From Ecdyonurus torrentis (lineage: Eukaryota > Arthropoda > Insecta > Ephemeroptera > Heptageniidae): DNA of 64,000 nucleotides. The position numbers were made by a program, and so were the translations under genes. The stretch is taken from positions 49,043,422 to 49,107,421 of the forward strand of contig OX439131.1 of the NCBI GenBank assembly GCA_949318235.1, written 5' to 3'. Below are positions 32,701 through 43,512 of this stretch, one piece after another. The stretch's first letter is position 1, and each line of letters starts with the position of its first letter. A model generated the notes under the pieces. It was not told the origin of the DNA and ran no database searches. It saw only the letters and a list, made by a program, of their open reading frames with translations.

Positions 32701-34626
32701 GAGTTACTATTAGACGTGCAACTTATTTGCTATATTGAAAGTGCAATATTTGCAAAATACTTTTGCCAAGAATCAAAAAGTTATGTTACGAAAAACAACG
32801 AAATATGTATTGTTGATGCTGATAACACAGGTGTACTACAAAATAATACCAGATGGAGCAACGGATTACATCAATTTCTGCAAATAAAACATAACTTAGC
32901 AATTACAACTGAAATGCTAACAACAAACTTTCTGTCAAACGTTTCATTTTTCAAAAAATACAACCAAATTTATGGTATGACTGGTACATTAGGACAGAGG
33001 GAAACAATTAACCTTCTGAAAAAAGTTTACAGTGTTTCATCGTTAAATATTCCTTCATTTGTACAAAAACGTTACTTTGAAATGCAACCTCAATTCGAGA
33101 CTGAAATAAGTGAGTGGTACGTAAAATTAATAAAGGATAATTTGATAAAAGTTAAAGTAGGAAGGGCTTGTCTAATAATTATGCAGTATATAAAGGAAGC
33201 CAAAAATTTAAAAAATATATTCATCAATACATTTAATTATCCTGCAAATTTAATAAAGTTATACCTGACTGGTGAAAATGCAGACGTGTTGAAAGGTGAA
33301 ATAAATTCAGGAGATATAATAATAGCAACTAACATTGCCGGCAGAGGAACAGATTTAATAATAAGTGAAAATGTTAACAAGAATGGTGGTTTACACGTGT
33401 GTGTGTCATTCTTACCAAGAAATTCAAGAACTCAATCTCAAAACTTTGGCAGAACTTCACGAATAGGAAACATGGGTTCCGGTAAAATAATTTTGAAAAA
33501 AAATTATGAAGATACTACCTTCAAGTTTTTAGAAACTCTACGCAATTCAAAAGAAAATAGATTTTTATCTGACGCACCAGAAAATATTAATAAAATATCC
33601 ATCAAAGAAGAAATAGTTAATGATTTTGTCAAATTTAGTGCAAATTTTCATAAAAAAATTCCAAAATACAAATTTATTTATCTTTCTTCCCTACGTGAAA
33701 GATTTGGTATTTATTTGAAATTAAAAAATGTTCAATTAGAAAAGATTGCAAATAAAGTTGAAGCAGAAAAGTTCTTTAAAAAGTTTGAAGATGAAATTTT
33801 AGAGGATTTCGAAAATGATAGATTCTTTAAAAATGTATATTATTTAATTCTTTTGGGAAATGAACTTATTAAAGAAAATAAATTTGAAAATGCACATAAA
33901 GTATATACAAGAGCAATTGAATTAGATAATGATTTTGCTGAAAATGCCTATTATTATAGAGCGTATGCAACTATTGCACAATATTGCAACAATGTAAAAG
34001 ACAATAAAAATGAAATTACTTCTGCCTTGGATGACTTTAAGGAGGCAAAAATAATTTTAAATATAAGGATTGCTGACTTAGATACATTTCAAAAATGGTG
34101 CACAAATGAAAACTTCTCCAATCCAAACAGTAATCTTAGATCATTGATTTCATATCAAATTAAAACAATTGACAACGCAATTAAAATATGTGAAAAGTGC
34201 ATAAAAACTGACACAGACTTTAATATTCAATTAGTTTCAATTCAGTCTGAGTATGAAATTTATAAGAGAGAATTATATGAAATAATAAACAATGGATTTT
34301 TTATGTCAATTGATGTTTATAAAAAAGATTTTAATAATTGGAAAGCATTTACAATACAAATAGCAGGGGCTTTATTAGCTTCGTTAATTATGTGTTTTGT
34401 TTCTGGAACTACGTTATGGATAACATTACCATTACTTGCAATATTAGGTTTAATAATAAGTTTAAAAGAAAAATATATAGATGAACTGTCTTCATATTAT
34501 CACGGTGTGTTGGACTATATAAGAACAATTTTTAACAAAATTAAGGTTATTTTTAAGTATTGTCTATGTTTTGTTATTTTTCTCTTTGTAATGTTCTTCA
34601 TATCATTCATACGTAATTATTTATAA
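29761..34626 (+). CDS. SecA-like translocase ATPase with Ulp1-like, TPR and membrane regions
   Basis: Exon of 1621 codons, read from the acceptor at 29760 (the open frame begins at 29716 inside the intron). Numbering is for the spliced 1746-aa chain. Residues about 475-590 resemble an Ulp1/C48 papain-fold protease: STCHWVAIVL (His517), FYKDSYGN (Asp536), HPSQEQ (Gln569), but NSGVHVIANL carries Ser577 where Cys is expected. SecA motifs follow: MSTGQGKT (Walker A, Lys893), VAIVDEVDSMLID (Walker B, 991-994), TRWSNGLHQ, YGMTGTLG (about 1196-1203), ATNIAGRGTDL (1314-1324) and GRTSRIGNMGSGKI (arginine-finger region, about 1355). After the motor come TPR-like repeats (about 1486-1535, NKFENAHKVYTRAIELDNDF) and two hydrophobic regions (about 1655-1693 and 1722-1742), suggesting a membrane anchor. 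Base composition matches the surroundings. A bacterial origin by transfer is inference; a recent contaminant is unlikely given the intron and 2A motif. Confidence 0.85.
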   Translation, partial: EYIFIEELDFAYNKTHLLEEYSSLRHIVFNSNYPQNVTLISEQKFNDCYNKFVNCLADNNNYDIITTIKKYIKLDTISKTTKFAVIVSLQNLVKLNKTSLNALTLRMEESINFSSKILGLELFYSCMNESIENNESSLNFLLTKFDTSLSKIINIYALDYNCESLLLCLIYKQTSFKFDNKNMLMIIYLLSFKENAISTIRRKENPIRSLQINWIWSYFDNKCYSSIEGCDIVSKIVDIVNYHFPEMVNKLLKTVKLKSPTTEILANLRLIFQIKDFVAINFDNTNNLPISSNAKFCNIKKIYDALTNNYPRFNVLNNYKQNAFTEKFNTKYFYNKKDIEVILNKLLSLYKKKIIINAPLGIKDYKNLRKVMFNFSSTKIPTLIPIQVSTCHWVAIVLTSHKEKEFAFYKDSYGNNCFQNERKFLKSFFSKHLKNLTFFSHPSQEQIYKVNSGVHVIANLNTMIMHILNNFDTFYTNFESCVFLSHNEICSQRYYNYPDQLILGYYQKFQSSDMIFNELEIKNNETMKDEIIQITENQIPLTNEFKLNPFIMSEMFENFVTLLNNGWDCEKILYLINVVNKNEEFQKKMSKVLQIYLDYMPQVINKFKCAEFASCITNFEPNNWVSEIHKNILSAIFRKAYEKDQSQIISELLDENKEIPTYIRKNLSKDIDSIIQNLKKKSVMFPDIATIGEWNASLIKNWSLRIKNSRRFYNNLTLFEEIAVVYRAVEISLNKQPKITQIVMVLLMMYETPDIKGKLAQMSTGQGKTIAIAMLAILKVLRGHTVDIITSSPELAMPQSAEMTPLYDLFHISVAHNSENLENQKTCYANDIVYGEASDFQADIIRENFFFQKIKLNRKCNVAIVDEVDSMLIDGSNYFVKISSYMPGMQSLRMVIFNVWTQLQIASKQLESHYGYGYIFSENISQANQFESKKCEHLKQVVNNALRKLLCDDEGIVDTGMMEIYENADKPKLLVPNHLRELLLDVQLICYIESAIFAKYFCQESKSYVTKNNEICIVDADNTGVLQNNTRWSNGLHQFLQIKHNLAITTEMLTTNFLSNVSFFKKYNQIYGMTGTLGQRETINLLKKVYSVSSLNIPSFVQKRYFEMQPQFETEISEWYVKLIKDNLIKVKVGRACLIIMQYIKEAKNLKNIFINTFNYPANLIKLYLTGENADVLKGEINSGDIIIATNIAGRGTDLIISENVNKNGGLHVCVSFLPRNSRTQSQNFGRTSRIGNMGSGKIILKKNYEDTTFKFLETLRNSKENRFLSDAPENINKISIKEEIVNDFVKFSANFHKKIPKYKFIYLSSLRERFGIYLKLKNVQLEKIANKVEAEKFFKKFEDEILEDFENDRFFKNVYYLILLGNELIKENKFENAHKVYTRAIELDNDFAENAYYYRAYATIAQYCNNVKDNKNEITSALDDFKEAKIILNIRIADLDTFQKWCTNENFSNPNSNLRSLISYQIKTIDNAIKICEKCIKTDTDFNIQLVSIQSEYEIYKRELYEIINNGFFMSIDVYKKDFNNWKAFTIQIAGALLASLIMCFVSGTTLWITLPLLAILGLIISLKEKYIDELSSYYHGVLDYIRTIFNKIKVIFKYCLCFVIFLFVMFFISFIRNYL

Positions 34627-34813
34627 ATTTAAAACATTTATAATTTATGATTAATGGATATGAATATATATATAAATATCACTGTGTCTGCGCTTAAAGA
34701 GCGTACTTGCATTTGGCTACTTTCGATGCTTTGCGAGCATCCGCTATAAACTTTAAATATTTCGTAAGACGAACTTGAAATGCAAGTATATATGCCCATT
34801 GGGCACAGCCAGA

Positions 34814-35427
<614 letters not shown>

Positions 35428-36719
35428 TGGTTGGATCCAGTAATTTTGTTTAAGGAGAAGCAAACTTACAGGATAATACCCATTAAGGACCGGGAGGAGG
35501 GGGGTATAGCGTGCCGTCTGCAATTTTTTTTGACCATTTTACTTTTTGGAAAAAAAATTATGATAAATTATTATCCCTTTAGAAACATATTCTAGAAGTA
35601 AAATTGCAAAATTTTTAATTAGAGAGTTTTTCCTTAACAAAAATAAAGAAGAAGTAAAAATTAGACCAAATGATTTGTGAAATATTTTCTATTTTGATCT
35701 CTTTGCAAAATTAATTATAAGTGTTTCATTAATTTAAAAAAAAAAAATTTTCTTGAAAAAAAGTTGCAAAATTTAAATAGTTATTATTAAAAGCGTAAAC
35801 ACCTTGAACAAAAAAGGAGGGGTTACCAAGTGTCCTCACAGGAAAGTGTCCTACACTTTGTTGTTGTTTTCTTGGCCGTGGCAAGACCGCATGGAGAAGG
35901 CCGTACTCTCTACCTACCCCTTAACTCTTAAACTTTATTTAAGAGTTCTACTATTGTATACTATTTAAAAGCAATAGACTACTATTTAAATATAACTGTA
36001 TAAACTATGCATAATAGAATTTGTTAAATTTGATTTTTTTAAATTATTTATGGATAATCCAATATTACATTGGTTTTATTTTATTAATATTTTTTTAAAT
36101 TAAAAAAACATTAAATTATATATTAATATATTAATTATAATTAAGTCCGATTACATGATATGCCACCCCATTCAATTCGGAAGTGCACCTCGTGCCCGTG
36201 TCATTTTCTATAATTATATTATTTAGGTCGTAATATTTATGTAAGAGATTTGTCGCAGTTGGTTCTCTACTTAACATGAGTATAATGTAATGACTTATCT
36301 GTCATTATTTAGTTTTATAAATTTGGACGAGTTTTATATAATTTGTATAAATAATCATGCACAAAATAATAATATTGACACACGTACACGGAAAATAAAA
36401 TATACTTAAATTAAGCAAAAAGCTAGTATTAAAATGCTGTGTTTTGCAATAGAGACAGTCCTAACTGAGAATTAGTAGGGTGGTATGCTAGACCCGCTTC
36501 TACCTGCGCGCAGCATAACATACCTGTCGATCAGGAGAAATAGACTCAGGTGAGGTGGACTTGCAACCTGCACCCCTAGTATATTTGAAATAGCACTAAT
36601 ATACTAAATTTTAGAATTGGACCGCAAAATGGCGTACATGAGATTTTTTTAAATAATTTTGTGTATATATTTAATTTTTAAGACAATACTATTTCGACAT
36701 ACCCAGCGCACACACATGG

Positions 36720-36721
<2 letters not shown>

Positions 36722-36751
<30 letters not shown>
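36722..36751. repeat. T30 homopolymer
   Basis: Uninterrupted run of about 30 T, just outside the ACGCGTT element. Confidence 0.95.
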
Positions 36752-36752
<1 letters not shown>

Positions 36753-36783
36753 TATGGAAAACATTATATAAGTATGTTAGCTT

Positions 36784-37229
36784 CCAGAAGTGAATTCACG
36801 TCAGAACGCGTTGGGACCACGTATGGGGCATCGTAATGTGAAATACGTGTTATATGTTAAATTTAATCCCAATGCGTTGAAGTCAAGTTGCAAATTTTCA
36901 ACTTGATGGGCTCAAATTTGAAATCTTATGACGCGTTAAGAACATGCAAAATTGTCCTCAATGCGTTGGGACAAAATTGAAATTACACAACGCGTTTCGA
37001 TACAATAATATAATTATTTGTACAAAGTATCACAAAATATATAAGGATAATAATAATAAAAACATAATTAAAACAATATAAAATGTCTTTATTTTTAAAG
37101 CAAAATTTTCTTAATTAAAAAAAAAATTACCAAGTAATATACAATCATATATAATACATATAAAATTTATATAATATATATATATATATATATAAATTAT
37201 CGGTATTTTTTATAATATATATATAATCG

Positions 37230-37292
<63 letters not shown>

Positions 37293-38230
37293 TATATAAT
37301 ATTTTATATATTTTATTAATATATATAAAATTTACATATTATATATTATCGGTATTTTTTTAAGGGATCACTTACGATTAAACGTAAATTAAATAAAACA
37401 GTTATCCGTGAAGTTATTATTTGCGCACCAGCAATACGCGGATAATTATTTAAATTCAAATATTTTTTTAGAATATTCAGATTTCAACAACTATGGTAAA
37501 ATTATAAGCCATGTTTTCCGCACAGAGACAAACATTCAACTGAACGTAAATGAGAAAAAGAATTGGTATATTGTTATCACTGGATAAAATAGATAAAATA
37601 AGGTAGACTTGAAATTTGAACCAATGTATGAGAAAAGTGGAACGTAGTCATAATAGGTTATAATAAGTAATAAGTAATAAGGGTATAATTTTGTAAGTAT
37701 ACGTATATGTGAAATAAATATTTTTAATTGTTATTTAAAAAGTCGTGCAAGGGTCTCTCTCTCACTCTCTTCTTTGCGTCCACAGAAGATTCCTTAGCAA
37801 ATATTTGAGTTGAGAAAATATGTTAATATTTAGCTTTTGATTTTTTGACTAAGTTAAATAATAATTATATTTTTGTTTTTTGAATAAAGATTTTGGTAGT
37901 AAAAAGAGCTAGAAATTTTATATTTCTGTATAGTTATTGTTGATTCTTTTTTAATAAACTTATTTTGTGATACTTAATTTGTACAACAAATTATATATTA
38001 TTATACCGAAACACGTTGTTTAATTTCAATTTTTTGTCCCTATGCATTGAGAACAATTTTGCATGTTCTTAACGCTTCAAAGGATTTCAAATTTGAGCCC
38101 GTCACGTTAAAAATATTCAACTTGATCTTAACGCATTGGGATTAAATTTAAAATGTTCCCAACACAATGAACTTCGCTCTACAAAGACTCGTACTTGGTC
38201 CAAACGCTGCAAAGTTCATTTCTTACTAAA
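36784..38230. mobile_element. element with 230-bp inverted ends rich in ACGCGTT words
   Basis: Left end 36784-37015 and right end 37998-38230 are inverted copies. Each contains about five ACGCGTT/AATGCGTT words spaced about 35-45 bp apart, with CAAATTTGAAATC and AAGAACATGCAAAATTGTCC between them. The core is AT-rich with (TA)n tracts. No coding. Confidence 0.6.
37233..37286. repeat. (TA)n microsatellite
   Basis: About 27 TA units. A second shorter tract lies at 37164-37195. Confidence 0.95.
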
Positions 38231-38699
38231 ATGACTACTTGTAGTCTTTATTTAAAAAAAATGTTGGTTTGTGCATCTTAGTGTCATAATTTTTGAGATT
38301 GACATATGTTAAAAAAAAGTGAAATGACTGCGCCAGATAGAAATATTGTGTTATCATAAATTCCATGCAATAAAATATTATTTTTCATAAGGATTATAAA
38401 AAAAAGGACTTTTGCATTTCCCTATTTTTGGGTGGTGGTTTTTCTCAAAATAACCCAAACGTTTACGGAGATATTCAACTTTATATAATATACCAGCTAC
38501 TTAGTGAATACTCCGCAGATTCAAAAAAAAAAATCAAATTATAGCGCCAGATAAAAGAATTTGTGTAGTGTGGCCAGATTTACGAGGGTCTGTGCAACAA
38601 CAGGAAAGTGTCATGGTTTGTTTACAAAATTAGGAAAGTGTCCTACTGTTTAAAGATGAGGACACTTTGACTTGAGGACACTTCTTGCGCCCCAAAAAA

Positions 38700-38842
38700 A
38701 GTGTAATATCCTAACAAACCTAAAAATTCAACGTTGATTTCTAATTTACTTTCTATTCAGAGAATGCCGCTTACGGTCACTGACTTCACTGACTCTGGCC
38801 AAATCAATGTTGATTTTCCGCTTTGTTAAGATATATTACACA
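38700..38842. mobile_element. small palindromic MITE
   Basis: GTGTAATATCCTAACAAA on the left is inverted as TTTGTTAAGATATATTACAC on the right, with inner AACGTTGATTT and AAATCAATGTTGATTTT pieces. Confidence 0.5.
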
Positions 38843-39425
38843 ACTTTTTTGTTCAAGGTGTTCTACGCTTTTAAGCGAAAAAAAAAAGAGTTGTTTTTTA
38901 TTTTATGTTAACTAATTTATTTAAATTTGTTTTGCACTTTTTAAACTATTAATATTTTGATAAATTGACATTAAATATAACTTAAATTTATTTGACTTGA
39001 AAAATATTTGGAGATAAAAATTATAAAACTTTTATTTAAATATTTTAGTTTTTATCGCGATCAAAACATTTCATGGATATCCAGTATTAATAGAACTTTT
39101 TCTCTAAATTACCCTGATACCATGGCATTTTGACAACTATATATATAAGGTACACTATATAATAATTTATTTTTTGGTATATTCAGGATTTAAACGCTTA
39201 TCTACTTGATTCGTGTTGTATTTAGGATTCAAATATTTATCCAGGTACTTTTAAGGGAGCAATAATATGTAGTTAAATTAAGTGCAAAAAAAAAAATTCA
39301 AAAACAATGGATACACCAAATTTTTCTTAACTTTTGCTCATTTTTCCACCAACATGAGCCATTCCGAGGGGAGCAGTCACCTCCACCGCCTGCCCTGAAT
39401 CTCTGGATCTGCCCTTGTAAACAAT

Positions 39426-39881
39426 TGAAACTATTAAAACAGCTCTTTTCAAACAATTATACTCACATCAATAGAAATGTAATCAGTTCAATATATAAAT
39501 AATTTTAGGAACAAATAAATTTATTAATGGAATTAAATTTCATATAATGTGTAAGAAAAAATTTGATTTCAATTAAGATGTAAACATAAACAAACAATCA
39601 AGTATATTTATTTCCTTATTGCCTGATTAATCTGAGTATTTTATTTACCCTAACACCCTTCTATTCAGAGGTTGATATTTTTTTGCATAAGGTTTCTTGC
39701 TTTCTTTCTTTCTTTTTTTTTTTTTTCTTTTTTTTTTTTTTGCAAAAATACGAGCCCTTAATTACTTCAAAAAATGAAAATGTTGTTTTTTATGGAGTAA
39801 AATATTGGAGTTGTAAGGCCTCGTGTTGTTGTATATAATAAATGAAATTGACGCCTTTATTTCACTCAACATGAACGATAA
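39426..39881. other. AT-rich spacer
   Basis: Nothing recognised besides T-rich runs near 39710-39740. Confidence 0.4.

Positions 39882-39942
<61 letters not shown>
39882..39942. repeat. (TA)n microsatellite
   Basis: About 30 TA units immediately left of an M1 MITE. Confidence 0.95.
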
Positions 39943-39948
<6 letters not shown>

Positions 39949-40240
39949 GTATGCGGATGACGTCATATTTATTGCGCTTGTAGGCCATACTGGAGTAGTC
40001 CATAACATTGCTCTGCATAGGACAAACTTCATTTAAGCCAATTTTCTTTGGGAAATTGGTTAATTTTTTGTTAATTGTTATTTTTCTCACATACTTGAGA
40101 TACTAATTCAACATATTTACAGCATCAATGCTCCCAAAAATATTGGATAGTGTTTTTAAACTGGCAAAATGATTTTTTTCCTATGCCACCCATGTTATTG
40201 AGTTTTACAACATGGCGTCGACTTTAACATGAATGCATAG

Positions 40241-40247
<7 letters not shown>
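39943..40247. mobile_element. MITE family M1, complete copy inside (TA)n
   Basis: Starts TAGGGTGTATGCGGATGACG, has the GCCATACTGGAGTAG block, ACATACTTGAGATACTAATT and TGGCGTCGACTTTAACATGA, and ends CATAGACCCTA. TA repeats on both sides fit insertion at a TA target, as for Tc1/mariner-type elements. About 305 bp, non-coding. Confidence 0.8.

Positions 40248-40305
<58 letters not shown>
40248..40305. repeat. (TA)n microsatellite
   Basis: About 29 TA units between the M1 MITE and the long palindrome. Confidence 0.95.
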
Positions 40306-40310
<5 letters not shown>

Positions 40311-40643
40311 AAAAATTTCATTTTTGTCTTACCTTCTGTAAAACAACTGGGCTTTCACTCGCTGCTTAATTTGATGATAAAAATAACACACAACACCAAA
40401 ACTTGTCACTATATAAATTAATAAAATACTCAATTCACAGTTTTTAAAAATCTATATACATAGCTATGTTATATTCACACATAGCTATGTATATAGATTT
40501 TTAAAAACTGTGAATTGAGTATTTTATTAATTTATATAGTGACAAGTTTTGGTGTTGTGTGTTATTTTTATCATCAAATTAAGCAGCGAGTGAAAGCCCA
40601 GTTGTTTTACAGAAGGTAAGACAAAAATGAAATTTTTATCATC
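40306..40643. repeat. near-perfect 338-bp palindrome P1
   Basis: Two arms of about 165 bp are inverted copies with almost no mismatch, centred near 40475. The arms contain GTCTTACCTTCTGTAAAACA, GGGCTTTCACTCGCTGCTTA and, next to the centre, ACATAGCTATGT. Beyond the right arm lies CATGTCACCTCGCTCGATAT; the left arm abuts (TA)n. A relative (P2) ends the window. Confidence 0.9.
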
Positions 40644-40682
40644 ATGTCACCTCGCTCGATATTCAAATTTTCAAACATATAT

Positions 40683-41078
40683 ATATATATATATACATAC
40701 ATAATTATCATAACGGCATAATCCCTTTCGGGGTAGGCCAGGACGAATCCTTTTTAGTAAGAGGGCTTACAATGATCTGTGGCTTACCAGACCACAGGCT
40801 CTACCCTTAATATCACACTCCTCTGGGCTCCTAATACCAGACCTGTGCAGCTCGGACCACCAAATCTTACAACGGCAGCACTTGCCACTATGGACGAGAG
40901 GTGGTCAAACTGCCTGGCCAACCCACGCATTGCAGCGGAAACGTACTCATTGAAACACACTGAAACTTCACCGTTGTAACCACCGCTCTTACAAGCTAGC
41001 CTACAAGGCCAACCCGGCTTGGTAACGAACGCCGAACCTCCAGCGTGTCAAACGAGCACGCTAACCACTACACCACAT
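40683..41078 (-). mobile_element. tRNA-derived SINE
   Basis: On the minus strand it begins CCCATGTGGTGTAGTGGTTA followed by GCGTGCTCG (box A) and, after the anticodon-like arm, GGAGGTTCGGCG (box B), as in a tRNA-derived pol III promoter. The body runs about 350 bp to CCCCGAAAGGGATTATGCCG and ends in an ATGTATGTATATA tail. More balanced base composition than its surroundings. The plus-strand frame 40779-40979 is incidental. Confidence 0.75.
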
Positions 41079-41086
41079 GGGCAGGT

Positions 41087-41151
41087 TATATATATATATA
41101 TATATATATAATATAATATATATATATATATAATATATAATATAATATATA

Positions 41152-41238
<87 letters not shown>

Positions 41239-41246
41239 TATATATG
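41087..41246. repeat. (TA)n tract with interruptions
   Basis: TA units with AAT and TTA interruptions, adjacent to the 5' end of the SINE. Confidence 0.95.
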
Positions 41247-42573
41247 TGTGTGTATATAAGTATATATAAATAATATATAAACACGACGTATTTTATAGGT
41301 ATTTGACAAATCATGATGTATGATGTGTTATATATTATGAGAAGTATAATATAAAAGTGATTTAACTTTCAATTATAGATACATTATGTTAAAAATATTA
41401 AATAAATATAATAAATAAAATTGCACATATTTTAGTTCAGATTTTTGAAAGCAACACAACAAGTAAAAAAAGGTAAATATTATGTTATATTATTTGAAAT
41501 CTAAAATTAAAATGTTTATATGAAGTAAAGAGAAAATTCAGATGTTATGTTCAAGATAAGAAAAAGTGTTGGAAAAAATATTAAGACGCAGAACTGATAA
41601 ATCTGATAATTTTATTGCAACGCAAAAAAGTAGAATCAAAACACACTTTTCAAAAACGGATGTTTATCTCTGAAATAAGAAATATATGACCTTACATTTT
41701 TAATCTATATACTTGAACCTATAATGAACTTACTTCATTCATTTTTAATTAGAACTCTATTCTTACTTCTTTCATTTTCTTATTTTATAATTGATATTAA
41801 TTTTAAATTTTTATTGCTGACTGTTGCATGGGAATAATAATTTTAATTTCACTTTTTTGAACAGAGTGCTAAAACAGGGTGTTTTAGTTTACTAATTGAT
41901 GAATTGTGAGCGAACTATTGGAAATAAAAATATGACATTAATACAATGTATTGTCAGAAATATAAGCCGCACGACAAAAATAATTTCAATTTTTTGTTAT
42001 TTTTTATATTTGAATTATGACGATTCAAACTTTAGAAACACTCAAATTCCTAATCCGAGGTTTCTAAATCCCACTGACGATATGTGCTATGAAAAAAAAT
42101 TAAAATCTGAATAAATAATTAATTGTTATCCAAATCAGTATCCGGATCATAATCGGGATAATTAGATCTGAATCATTTTAGTTGTTTTCAGTAAAGAAGC
42201 AAAGAAATCCAGAAAAAGAAAAAAAAATGATTGATAACTTTAAATGAGGTAACTTGGTAGCCCCCCCCCCCCTCTTTGATTTAGATTTTGTCCATTTTTT
42301 TTTTCCAATCCACAATGCAGATCTAGATAATATTGTGCCAACGAGATCTGGATTTCTCAATGTGGATACGTTTTGTTTTGTAATTCAGATTTGAAACTTA
42401 TCTGTGTTTTGACAGCACTAATATATAGCTCTTTACATAACACTATAATACAAAATGTACTATTGACTGATAAAGGTACAAGTGTTTTTAGACCTACTGA
42501 AAAGTGATTTTTCTTGCTTCCGTTTCTAATTACTACCCATGCATTTAGTAGAAATAAAAGTGGATGTCAATGT
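41247..42573. other. AT-rich sequence, nothing firm
   Basis: A C-run (42259-42272) and TCCGGATC/AGATCTGGAT-like words (42130-42360) hint at another word-rich element, but no ends were found. Confidence 0.35.
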
Positions 42574-42715
42574 ATGGGGTGTATGGGAATGACGCCATAT
42601 TTAATGCGCTTGGAGGCCATACTGGAGTAGTGAACAACATTGCTCAGCATAGGACAAACTTTGTTTCAGCCAAATTTTTATGTAGCTTTTCATAAAATTA
42701 AATGTTTTTTGTTAG
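42574..42715. mobile_element. MITE family M1, truncated
   Basis: GGGGTGTATGGGAATGACGC, GCTTGGAGGCCATACTGGAG and TGCTCAGCATAGGACAAACT are the first half of M1. The second half is absent. Confidence 0.7.
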
Positions 42716-42950
42716 CAAATTGCAATTGAAAGTCAGGAAGAGAAAAAATTAAATGCTAAAAATATAGACTAATGGACCTGGGTTTTAAGTTTAGTACCAT
42801 TCATACAAACAAATACAGTTGGAGAAAGCCCCCTTTCTTTCTTTTTTTTTTTTTAATTACAGTAGTTTTAAAAAATACACATGATACTTTCAGCACACAT
42901 ATATTTACAACATCGCAGATGCGACGGTTCCAGAGCCATTCCATAACTAG

Positions 42951-43478
42951 TAGAGCTGTAAATTTAAACCGGGTCGAGCACCCGCCCGGGTCAAAATCTT
43001 CGGGTGCTCGTTTTTTTGAAAATGGTCAACCCGGGTTTCGAGCTTTTAGCTCGAAAACGAGCTTTTTCGAGTTGAGCTCGTGAATAACTCGTAAAAAAAA
43101 ACGAGCTTTTGAAAATAAATCGAGCCAAAGAAAATTTTTTGAAGAAAGAAAAGAAAAAAAGTTTGTAATTTTTGTTTAAAATGGTGTTTTTAGTATTCTA
43201 TCATGCAAAATAAGTTGTTTAAAATATTTTTAAAATTATTTTATTTTATTTATGACTTTTATCATCCAAAAAACAATTTTTTCATAATGAAAATCGAGCT
43301 TTTTGCTTCATAGGCTCGAAAACTCGTTTTTAAACTTTGGCTCAATTATCGAGCTTTCCGAGCTTTGGCTCGTTTTTCGAGTTTAAGCTCGATTTCAAGC
43401 TAAACCCGGGTTTCGAGTCAAACCGGGCTAAAAAATTTCAGCCCGGGTTAAAAATATTTCGAGTTTTTTACAGCTCTA
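42951..43478. mobile_element. hAT-like non-autonomous element with GAGCTCG words
   Basis: Perfect 8-bp target duplication ATAACTAG (42943-42950 and 43479-43486). Terminal inverted repeats TAGAGCTGTAAA. Next to the ends are CCGGGTCGAGCACCCGCCCG and AAACCCGGGTTTCGAG. The interior carries many CGAGCTTT/AAGCTCG words in both directions. 528 bp, non-coding. A reverse-oriented copy starts the window. Confidence 0.85.
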
Positions 43479-43512
43479 ATAACTAGTGAACCAATTGTTA
43501 AGATGCTAATTT

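Larger units (their letters stand above)
35787..38874. mobile_element. element with CACCTTGAACAAAAAAG inverted ends
   Basis: Left TTAAAAGCGTAAACACCTTG and right the inverse of TTAAAAGCGTAGAACACCTT, both continuing GAACAAAAAAG. AAGTGTCCT words follow the left end and precede the right end (35830-35870, 38600-38690). GCGTAGAACACCTTGAACA also occurs alone at 60379-60398, so the terminus belongs to a family. Non-coding. Confidence 0.55.
35428..39425. mobile_element. hAT-like composite bearing an internal insertion
   Basis: Left end GGATCCAGTAATTTTG and right end the inverse of CAAGGGCAGATCCAGAGATT, the usual look of a hAT terminus (CAG.GGCGGATCCAG). The left segment repeats 28190-28500 and the right repeats 27990-28200. 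The span 35787-38874 is a separate insertion. Confidence 0.4.

Noticed and set aside
29150..34626. Bacterial contamination as source of the SecA-like gene
   Set aside because: The coding exons have splice sites, an N-terminal 2A-like motif and the same extreme AT content and repeat context as the rest of the window, all unlike a bacterial operon.
40779..40979. 66-codon plus-strand frame
   Set aside because: Lies within the tRNA-derived SINE read on the wrong strand.
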